Assembly: GCF_031755915.1 (NCBI RefSeq)
Contig: NC_083384.1
Location: 23,515,001 to 23,579,000, forward strand
DNA length: 64,000 nucleotides
Source: Ziziphus jujuba
Taxonomy: Eukaryota > Streptophyta > Magnoliopsida > Rosales > Rhamnaceae
Direction: 5' to 3'
The translations under genes were made by a program, and so were the position numbers. The notes beneath the pieces were generated by a model. It was not told the DNA's origin, ran no database searches, and worked only from the letters and a program-made list of their open reading frames with translations. This document shows, in pieces, positions 55,604 to 64,000 of this stretch; the first letter of the stretch is position 1; the number at the start of each line of letters is the position of its first letter.

Positions 55604-58590
55604 TGTCAGGACCCGTCCAGAATTCCTTCCCCGGAACCCTAGACAGCCCTGATCCCAGGGAAACCCTACCGAACCCTCCAACGGAAAATCCGGCAGAGCC
55701 TCCCCTAAGGGATTTACTTACCACAAATTACCTGCACTGAAAACACACTTCTAAAAACATCCCATTATTCCTCCCACAACTACAAACTGATTCCACAAAT
55801 TCCAGCACTTCTCAAAGCAACAACAGTCCAGTGCATAAATAAAACAGAAGTATGCCAATAGTATACAGAGCTTTAAGAAGTGCTAAACAACAGAAATACA
55901 ACAAGGCTGAAAAGAAATAATACACTGAAATGAAAGAGTACAAGGAAACTTCTCGAAACACAACAGCAGCGGAAAACTTGGTTCGCTCCGGAAGAACGTC
56001 TACCACCACTTGCACCTAAGGGAACGGAATTTAAGAGTGTGAGATGCTAATCATCTCCGTGAGTAACCCGAACTACTGAACACCTTTTAATAATAATAAT
56101 AAAATAATAACAATTAAGGAGTGGAACAAATACCAACAATTAATAATAAATAATAATAACCTTTGGAAAATAATGATTTCCCTCAAAACTCTCACCAATC
56201 GCTCCGTTTGAAATGTTCCCTTTTTAAAACCTTTTCGCAAAACCCAATGTGCATACCTCCCAAAAACCAAGGGATTAAATAATTTAACAACAACAATTAA
56301 ATAAATACATACCCCAAATATATAATAAAAAATATAATAAATTATAATAAATAAATTTTGAACACCTTTGGGGTTTAAACCATTATTTGCAATTACACCG
56401 ACAATTACACCTGACGCACCACACCATATACCGGTGATGCCCTCCGATACCCAGCGTCCCGAGCACCGACTGGCGGGAGGTTAAAGAGAGAAACCTGCAG
56501 TGGTCACTTCGGCGTCCCGACAGTACCGACTGCTAAAAACCATCACCCGGCCAAGGAGGGGGGCGGCTGTGCGCAACAATAACCTTGCCTGCCCACGGTC
56601 CAATGGCAACTCACGGGTGAAGTAATAACCGCACGCTAAACCATATAATAACCGCGTGCTAAACCACGTGTCCATACACCATACACCAGAACACCAATAC
56701 TGTATGAGTGCGTCTAAAAATAAACATAAACAACCAACCGTACCGTTTTTCCAAAAACCACCGTGGGAAGTATACCAAAATTTCACAAAACACCATCCCA
56801 CATATTTTATCCAATCACCCGGTACGAAACAGTGATAACAACAAACCACAATTTTCTCGAAATATAAAATGCAACCATAAAAATACCGCGGGCATAATTT
56901 ATAAAATTTAACCAAATATTTTCACAAAATATTTAACCCAATTATGCCCGAGAAATCACATTTGAAACCACGTAAAATTAATACCGAAACATACCTTGCT
57001 CATGCATAACAAATAATTTAAATTAAACCGCATTAAAATCATAATTAAACCACACCACATGAGCATAATTAAATACTAAATTAAATACCAATTAAATTTA
57101 ATTAATTGCCCAAAATAATTTTTGAAGGTGGGTCACTCACCTGGAGAGCGCAAATCAACTAAGATCCTCCTCGGGATCCACTCCACTACTCGCGCGTGCA
57201 CCTAAACAACCACAGTGCACAAACCAAAAATATTAATATTTTATTCGGGTAATTCCCAAATGGATACCCGGGGAGCGAACACCAAGCGACATCTAAGGGT
57301 TACGAGTTATATACCGAATCGAAGCTCGCGTGATGAGGATCACGGATTCGGTCTTACTTTTCGGTGATCGAACCCGACGGGGTCGGAATCTCGCCGGAAA
57401 GCTTTTCGAGTTTCGGCTCCGTAATTCTCCCAAACCGTCGCGAATTGGCGGAAACGGAAGTCAGATTTGGGTTCAGGAGGTCGAACACTGCGGACTGGAG
57501 CTGGCCGGAATTTTCGGGTACTCGCCGGAACAGTATTTTCCGGTGGGCCGCCACGTCACCGGCAACGGTCACCGGAACAGTATTTTCCGACGGTGGCCGT
57601 TTGCTGTGAAATTTTGCAGATTTGTAGATCGTGAGGAGATCAATCCAACGGGACCGACGGTGAGCAAAACGGAGGTCGGACGGCGGAGAAATCACCGTTT
57701 GAAGATTTTCGACCCCTCGCCGGAAAACGCTCCGATCCCGGCGCGTCGGTGGTCCGATGGCCGTGATTTTTGGTGGGTAGGCCGGACTTGAGGAGAGGAT
57801 CAAGGCTGTCAGGCGCGTGTGGCCGGAAAAGGGCCGGAACAGTGCCGATTCGCGGTGGCCGGCGGTGGAGGGGAAAAATCGCCGCCAAACTTCGAACGTC
57901 CGATCCGGGCGCGTCCGGCGGCCGTTCACCGTGAAACTTGGAGGTTTTGCCGGAAATGAGGTGGGCAAGCTTTCTGTCCGGTGCGTGTACAGTAACTCGG
58001 CCGGAACAGTGGACAACTCCGGTGGCCGGCGGTGGCTCTCTCTCTCTCTTTCTCTCTCCTCTCTCTCTTTCTCTCTCTTCTCTCTCTTTCTCTCTCTTCC
58101 CCGAGAGTTTTTCAAAATTAAAACCCTGCGTGACACTGTTCATGACACGTGGACCAATCAGAAGCTGACACGTGGTGTTTCACTGTTCACCGACCCAAAA
58201 AAAAACATTAAAATAATACGGTATCCGGTAAACTTCAAACGTCCATAACTTTTTAACCGGATGTCCGTTTTGAGCGTGCCGCTAGTCTGTGAACTCGTAT
58301 CGACGAGCACTTCACAACCATGCACAAGTCAAAGCTCAATTCCCCATAAACAAAAAGTCAACTCCGGCACCCCTTGGACAGTTTGGACCGCAACTTGTTT
58401 CGTCCATAACTTTCAAACCGTAGCTCCGTTTTCGACGTGCTACCAGTCTACGAACTCGTGGCATCGTGCACTTCGCCACGGTACCCTAGTCAACTCGAAA
58501 TTCCCACCGAGTCAAAAAGTCAACGTTTGACCCCTTCGGTCAACGGTCAACGTGCACGGATTCCGGTGCGATTTGGGACGGGGTGTTTCA
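55604..58590 (-). repeat. 3.0-kb GC-rich solo LTR in Gypsy-C leader (perfect 5-bp TSD)
   Basis: On the minus strand it begins TGAAACACCCCGTCCCAAAT and ends GGACGGGTCCTGACA. It is flanked by exact ACAAC (55599-55603 and 58591-58595). The leader of Gypsy-C reads through on either side (ttacaaagaacaac / taacaacta), as in Gypsy-A at 18001-18025. No retrotransposon domain is inside, so it is a solo LTR. Two-thirds is ordinary sequence; 57300-58150 is GC-rich with many CCGG/GGCCGG repeats, a (CT)n-rich run (58034-58100) and large overlapping ORFs on both strands that match no protein family I know. By its start and end motifs it resembles long chromovirus LTRs. Confidence 0.88.
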
Positions 58591-59047
58591 ACAACTAACA
58601 ACTATCTTATATTTTTGTTCAATTTGATTCTTATTTGTGTTTTAAATTTCTTTCCCTATATTTTATCCTTGACTCATTGGTTTAATAATATTCGGGTCAG
58701 ATTTCTATTCATTCCAAAATTTTCTTGTTGATTTACTTTGATTTTTCTTAAAAAAGCCGAGAACTAGGTTTTATTAATTCACTCGGTATTGCTTGCCTTT
58801 TTGCTACTGTTTTGTTGATAGGTTTAATTACAATATATTTGTGATCTACTTACTGTTTTGTGTGTGTTTTAATAAGAACTTTGAGATATTCTTATGAGTA
58901 GAAAAAAGACAAGAGAGTGTGAGCTTAAAATAGGGCAAAAGCCGAAAGTAGTGTGCAAATACGAGTGTCGAGGCTGTATTTAATTGTAACACGTGAGGGA
59001 CTGATTTTGGTAAGGATTTATTTTATTTTTGCACTATTTTTACTAAC

Positions 59048-60218
59048 ATGGCAGATTCAAGAATGAGGAGAGTAGATGGCTCATTAAGAATTAATGAAAA
59101 GGAATCCATAGGATTCAAGGGTAATTCTCAAGCTATGGGGAGTGGAGGTGAGCCCACGGAAATGATGGCGGTCTTGGAGCAATTACAGTGGATGAATGCT
59201 TGCTTTGATCATCTAGATAAAAGGATGGACAGGTTAGAAATATCACAAGGAGGGCCGAGTCTAAGGTTTGATGTACATGGAGGACAAGGTCGAGGATGAG
59301 GAGGCCGAGGGCAACCTAGAGAGGAAGGCAGGGAATGTAATTTTGAAGATAACCTCGAAAAAGAAATTGATGATATTTTTGCACTCCAAGGAAGACAAAT
59401 CCGTGGGAGACCAGCAAGTGATGAGGATGATAATATTGGGAATGTTAAGGTCAACATACCACCTTTCATGGGAAAAAGTGATCCAGAGGCGTACCTAGAT
59501 AGGAGGAGCGAATGGAGATGATATTCGATTATCATAACTATTTCGAGGCTAAGAAAGTTAAATTGGAAGCTTTGGAATTTGGTCATTATGCACTCCAATG
59601 GTGGAAAAATGAGGAAAGTACCCAAAGGAGAGTAGTTGATGAATTGCTTACTACTTAGTGACAAATGAAAGTAGTCATGAGGAAGCGATTTGTACCGACT
59701 CATTACCATAGGTTGTTGCATTAAAGGCTTCAATATTTAACTCAATGAAGTAGGACTATAAAGGATTACTACAAGGAGATAGAGATGCTTATGATGAGGT
59801 TGAGTCTGAATGAGGATCGTGAGGCAACCATGGCAAGGTTTTTGGGTGGTTTGAATCGAGAGATAGCCAATCAAGTGGAGCTTCAACAATATGTAAAATT
59901 AAAGGAGATGCTTCATGTAGCCATCAAAATTGAAAACCAATTTAAGAGGAGGGGAAGCTCATAGTTTGTAGGAGTTACAAACAGTGGAAGGTCAAATCCA
60001 AGTGCTTGAAGGAGCAATCACATTTATGATTCAAAGCCAATACCGAAGCAAGGTGAGGAGAGTACCAATCGGCTAAGGAGATATGATAGGGCCAAACCTA
60101 CACTAGCACATAAATTTGAGGGTAAATCTGATTCTAAACCTTCAAGAACTAGAGATATTGTTGCTTAAAGTATCAGGGTCGAAGACATATTGCCAACCAA
60201 TGCCCAAACCAAAGAAGC
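59048..60218 (+). pseudogene. Gypsy-C gag, degraded
   Basis: MADSRMRRVDGSLRINEKES starts the frame. A stop in the Arg/Gly-rich linker near 59299 follows. The gag domain blocks PPFMGKSDPEAYL (59460) and FDYHNYFEAKKVKL to YALQWWKNEESTQRR (59525-59630) are interrupted by one shift. REATMARFLGGLNREIANQV is at 59818-59880. The zinc knuckle at 60165-60210 reads CLKYQGRRHIANQCPN, so the first Cys is kept and the second is Tyr. Confidence 0.83.
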
Positions 60219-60797
60219 ATGTTGTTGAAGGACAATGGCCAGTTGAAATCCGATAGTAATGAAGCTGAAATTGAGTCCGAGCAAGAAAAGGAAGAAATTG
60301 AAGATGAAACCAAAACCCTAAAGGCTTCAAATGTCGAATTGAACTTGGTGGCAAGGAGAGTATTGACTATATACAAGGATGAGGATCAAGTTCACAGAGA
60401 AAATATCTTCCATACCCGATGTGAAATCCAAGGTAACATTTATAGCATGATAATTGATAGTGGAAATTATGCTAGTGTAATTAGTAATGTGGTAGTTGAT
60501 AAATTAGGATTATCAATCATTAAACATCCAGAACCATATAGATTACAATAGCTTAATGATAGTGGTGAGATGAAAATAAACAAACAAGTCAAAGTAAAAT
60601 TCAGCATTGATAAATATGTGGATGTTGTATTATGTGATGTTGTTCCTAGCATGTTCGTCCTATTTTATTAGGTAGATCATGGCAATTTGATAAAGATACT
60701 ATTTATTATGGTTAAGGGAATGCTATTGTTTTTAGATTTAAAGGTAAAAAGGTCAAGATGAAACCATTGACTCCCAATGAGGTATTTAGAGACCATT
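60219..60797 (+). pseudogene. Gypsy-C protease region, truncated
   Basis: An open stretch at 60219-60551 contains an acidic linker (SEQEKEEIEDETK), VARRVLTIYKDEDQVHREN, IFHTRCEIQ and the active-site strand MIIDSGNYASVIS. The D-S-G is intact here, unlike Gypsy-A. A TAG and a shift follow in the VDVVLCDVVP region. Homology to Gypsy-A stops at 60797, at the segment equivalent to 20205. Confidence 0.83.
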
Positions 60798-62150
60798 GTG
60801 GTAGTTAAATTTATAACTTTCACCTTTTCGGTTTGTCAATTATGTAAACTAAATATTTATCAAGCAAAGCATAGAATACATAAACTTCACCTCTTGGTCC
60901 CTCAACCTTGTTAACTAAGTAAATTATTGCAATTTTGATACCTCAACTACACTAGACCAATCAAAACCGATAAGCACATAATAATTTATTGAATAAAAGT
61001 ACTAGATTGAATAACATAAAACATACAAGCAAGTCATCAAACTTTCATAGTTGGGGCTTCATCATAACCCTAACTATGAAGTTTAGCTCATCATAAAACT
61101 AAAAATAACATCCATAATTTATTAAAAGCAAGAGTTCACAATTAAGAAGAAAATAGAAAGAGTAGAAAATAGAGTGAAGTTGATGAAATCCTTGTAGAAG
61201 AACTCCTTCTCTAAAACCAATGGCTTGTAGCTCCTTTTTCCTCCTTAATTACTCTCCTTTTCCTTCGTTCAACCATAATTGAAATCCTCCTTCATTCTTA
61301 TTGTAAATATCATGTATATGTTGTAAAGAATGATGTGGAGGTTAAAAATTGTAAGGCTTTACATAGCGTAATCTTAATGGACAATGAATGTGATGCTGAC
61401 TTCAAATTTGTTGCCCATGCTAACCATAAAATTGCCACATGTACTCTTAAGTTTTACGAGTTTTATTTATACAAACATGTTCCTTATTTACATTCCTGTC
61501 AGCATGCTTTTGACCAACCTTATGTATATACAAAGCTACTTATATTTCTATAAAACCACTCAGAAAAGTTAGATATTTTTATTAGCTTATAAATTCATAT
61601 ATAATAATAAGGATTTGGACATTACGAAGGCATTTAAAACTCAATTCTTTTGCAAGACAACAATTTGCTAAAACTATGTAGTGCTTGAAACTTCGAATCA
61701 ATGTTGGGATTAATTGCCTCATTGAAATGCAATGAAATTTGGTGAAGATGTTCGTTTTTGTGACAAGAAAATTGAACCTGTAGCTCCAATTGTTATCAAA
61801 ATAGTGACTGCAATACAAAGATTCAGCAAACTATAGAAAACCTTCAAAATAAATGGTAGAGATCAAGTCCTCAAATCTTCAAATTGAATGTCTGAGCTCT
61901 TAGAAAGTCATATCTAGAATCGATCTCCATCAACTTGAATCATTTAAGCTCCATAAAATATATCCCTCCATAAGATTGACTTAAAGAATCCAAATTATAA
62001 TCAAAATTTCCTCATTTTATCTTTTTTACCTACAAATGAGAAGATAGTAAGATCAATATATTTTCATTCTAATTAAAAGCAAATTACTAAGAAAATAGAA
62101 AATAATAAATATGAATATAAGCTGTAAATTGAAAATATTTAACGGTCATC
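60798..62150 (-). repeat. Unclassified repeat X, copy 1 (possible LTR or truncated element)
   Basis: Lies between the truncated Gypsy-C and the truncated gag of Gypsy-D. In minus orientation it would run from TGATGACCGTTAAA (near 62147), after the purine stretch TTGGAAGGTG, to AACTACCACA at 60798. That TG...CA form with a preceding purine tract suggests an LTR. A ~170-bp part (61040-61210) is recognisably repeated in opposite orientation at 63640-63820. No coding sequence is recognised. Confidence 0.4.
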
Positions 62151-62195
62151 ACACCTTCCAAATTAAGATTTGCTAGTCTTTAGCCAATGACATAT

Positions 62196-62996
62196 TCAAC
62201 CTCTTCTCGTCGCCCAACCCCCACCCCAGGTCCATTCCATCTCTTTGTAATAATCTTCCACGGATCTACTTCTTTGAGACAAAGATTGAAGTGTTTGATG
62301 CAGCAACCCATGGTAATGTGATGGCACAAACCGCTTTCTCATGGCTCCTTTCATTTGTCGCCATGTTATGATCAAGTCATCACCAACTCTCCTTTGGGTG
62401 CTTTGCTCATTTCTCCACCATTGGAGTGCATAATGGCCAAACTCCATTGCTGCCAACTTCACCTTCTTACCCTCTGAATAATTATGGTAGTCGAATATCA
62501 TCTCCATCTTTTCTTCCCACTCCAAATACGCGTCGGGATCACTTTTTCCCATGAATGGTGGGATGTTAATCTTGATATTGCTAAGATTGTCATCTGTTTC
62601 TTCCCTCCCATACCTTCCACAGCCAGCTCTTTCTTGGGCAGAAAAGGTTTCGTCCAAGCCTTCTTCAAAGTACCCACCAAAATTCTCCTCCTCAAATTCC
62701 TCTCTCGGTCTCTCTTGGCCTCCTCGTCCTCGACCTCGAACTTCATGGAAATCTTGCCTATTTATTGTGTTCGGCAATCCTTGGGAAACTTCTAGCCTTC
62801 CCATTCTTTGATTCATGTGCTCAACTTGAACACTCACCTGCTGTAATTGTTTCAAAACAGTTTTCAATTCCGTTTGCTCACCACTCCCGGTAGCTCGTGG
62901 ATCACCATGAAATCCTACGGACTCCTCTTCATTAATTCTCAGTGGTGCGTCTCCTCTTCTTATTCTAGAATCTTCCATGTTAGTAAAATACTGCAA
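62196..62996 (-). pseudogene. Gypsy-D gag, longest open gag in the window, 3'-truncated
   Basis: A 266-residue uninterrupted frame: MEDSRIRRGDAPLRINEEES, a coiled-coil-like stretch with heptad Leu/Val (TELKTVLKQLQQVSVQVEHM), an RGRGRGG linker, then the gag domain PPFMGKSDPDAYLEWEEKME to YALQWWRNEQSTQRRVG and DYYKEME. Gag assembles the virus-like particle. The family resemblance ends at about 62230; the last residues (WTWGGGWATRR) come from foreign sequence, so the zinc knuckle and protease are missing. It has no stop in more than 700 bp, while Gypsy-A and C gag are riddled with them, so this copy is younger or decayed less. Confidence 0.82.
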
Positions 62997-63530
62997 AAAT
63001 AAAATAAATCCTCACAATATTCACTCCCTCACATGTTTCACTCAAACAAGGTCTCGACATTCGTGTTTGCACACTAGTTTCGGATTTTACCCTCTTTTAA
63101 GCTCACACACTCTTGCCTTTTTCCTCTCAATGAATTATCTCAAAGTTCTAATTAAAACACCCACGAAAGAGCAATTAGATCACTAGTATGTTTTAATTAA
63201 ACTTATCAACAAAACAGTAAGCAAAAATGAACAAATACCGAACGGAATGAAAATACCTATTTTCGATTTTTCTAGACAAAATAAAGCAAATTAATGAGAA
63301 AACTTTGGAATTTTGAAGAACTGGACTAGATGGTGATATATTATGAGTTCAAGAATAAAATTCTAGAAAAAGAAATTCAAATACGAACAAGAATGAAAGA
63401 GAACAAAAATATAGAAAAGTGTTGGTTGTTGTTCTTGTAATTCAAGTTTTGTATCAAATCCTTTAACTAATTTTAATCCAAATAATTTAAACACCCAAAA
63501 TCCAAATACCCAGCAACTTAAGTTCTCTTA
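62997..63530 (-). other. Gypsy-D leader
   Basis: Read on the minus strand it is collinear with the Gypsy-A leader 18001-18466 (for example gcaatattttNctaacatgga next to the ATG). It runs back to about 63530, where homology ends in an unrelated repeat. No PBS or LTR of Gypsy-D is present. Confidence 0.7.
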
Positions 63531-63599
63531 AGCGCTTTACAATTTTAGTATTTTAGAGTTTTAAAAGATCAGTTGGAGAGCTTGGAGAAGGTATAGATG

Positions 63600-64000
63600 T
63601 GAGTTTGCTTTTAAAAAAAAAAAAAAAAAAGCTATGGCTTGGAGAGTTTATGGAGTATTTCTTCACTATTTTTTATTTTCTTCTCTTATCTATTTTATTA
63701 TAAACCTTGTTTTTAATAATTATAGATGTTGAATTTATTTTTGTCATAAACTAATTTTCATAGCTAGGGCTATGATATAGCCCTAACTTTGAAGGTTTAA
63801 TTACTTTAATATATGTTGAGTTGCCACATGCCCAAGGATGCCATGTCAATAAAGTGCCACATCATCATGCTCTTAAAAAAATGACTAAATTTCCCCTAAA
63901 TTGGCCTCCTTTATGCCTTCGTATTTGTAGCCTTCAATGCTCAATATTGTTGACAATCAAACTTGCACTCTTGATTAATAAGCACCTCCTACATTAGACC
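63600..64000 (+). repeat. Repeat X, copy 2 (partial)
   Basis: 63640-63820 contains blocks equivalent to the reverse complement of 61040-61210 (ttttaataatt-atNgatgtt, then ttcatag-tagggNtatgat, then ccctaact-tgaa). The A18-20 run at 63614-63631 is at its left edge. The copy leaves the window at the right. Confidence 0.45.

Larger units (their letters stand above)
53646..60797 (+). mobile_element. Gypsy-C: relative of Gypsy-A, 3'-truncated, with nested solo LTR
   Basis: 5' LTR 53646-54778 (TGATGAGAATTT ... CATATCA), PBS at about 54782-54794, duplicated PBS region to 55040, long leader interrupted by a 3-kb solo LTR (55604-58590), gag from 59048, protease to about 60797. There the sequence changes abruptly to an unrelated repeat (tgtggtagttaaa). 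RT, integrase and 3' LTR are not in the window. The base left of the LTR is caagt (53641-53645), but no partner can be tested. Confidence 0.88.

Noticed and set aside
57330..58248. Overlapping ORFs of 143-260 codons on both strands
   Set aside because: They lie in a GC-rich part of a TSD-flanked solo LTR, show simple composition (Arg/Glu or Ser/Leu runs from CT repeats) and no known domain.
6700..62996. Endogenous pararetrovirus (caulimovirid) sequences
   Set aside because: All RT-bearing regions have integrase in Ty1/copia or Ty3/gypsy order, LTRs or PBS; no movement protein or coat-protein arrangement was seen.

Overview
This is nuclear DNA of a flowering plant, almost certainly a eudicot. 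It is AT-rich, full of microsatellites, and holds only two recognisable host genes among layers of dead transposable elements. The strongest taxonomic anchors are a chloroplast translation factor with a plant transit peptide (left edge, minus strand), a plant-specific pectin methylesterase-inhibitor-like gene (36.4-37.0 kb, minus strand), and plant-only transposon types: a Cassandra TRIM with 5S-rRNA-like LTRs, RICESLEEPER-type hAT elements, and Ty1/copia and Ty3/gypsy elements primed by initiator tRNA-Met. I cannot name the species.

Layout. 1-1768: 5' part of the chloroplast EF-G gene (two exons; the gene runs off the left edge). 1.8-6.7 kb: AT-rich spacer carrying a 560-bp hAT MITE with a perfect 8-bp target duplication. 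6.7-24.4 kb: a nest. A plus-strand copia remnant abuts a minus-strand copia (Copia-1). The gag of Copia-1 is split by a gypsy element (Gypsy-A, 11181-22088). The 5' LTR of Gypsy-A is itself broken by a decayed autonomous-type hAT element (11185-15994) and by a second copy of the same MITE (16529-17101). A further copia fragment (Copia-2) follows. 24.7-33.6 kb: a LINE RNase H fragment split by a third minus-strand copia (Copia-3, 24871-33337), which carries a perfect solo LTR of the Gypsy-A family (27887-29021). 33.6-38.3 kb: spacer with the pectin methylesterase-inhibitor-like gene.

38.8-48.0 kb: a second gypsy type (Gypsy-B, plus strand), split by a 3.8-kb solo-LTR-like insertion with a 20-bp minisatellite and by a Cassandra element. 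48-53.6 kb: spacer with no gene that I can support. 53.6-60.8 kb: Gypsy-C, a relative of Gypsy-A, whose leader is interrupted by a 3.0-kb GC-rich solo LTR with a perfect TSD. 60.8-64.0 kb: a minus-strand gag relative (Gypsy-D) bracketed by inverted copies of an unclassified repeat.

Two chromosomal genes work for the plant: one in plastid protein synthesis, one probably in cell-wall or invertase control. Everything else is a stratified record of transposition and decay. I see no intact autonomous element: every transposon coding region has stops, frameshifts, deletions or lost catalytic residues. The best material for a second look is the pair of hAT MITEs (perfect TSDs, transition-only divergence, paralogous empty site), the datable nesting order, the pol tail coded inside the Gypsy-A LTR with a stop at the same codon in several copies, and the Cassandra element.
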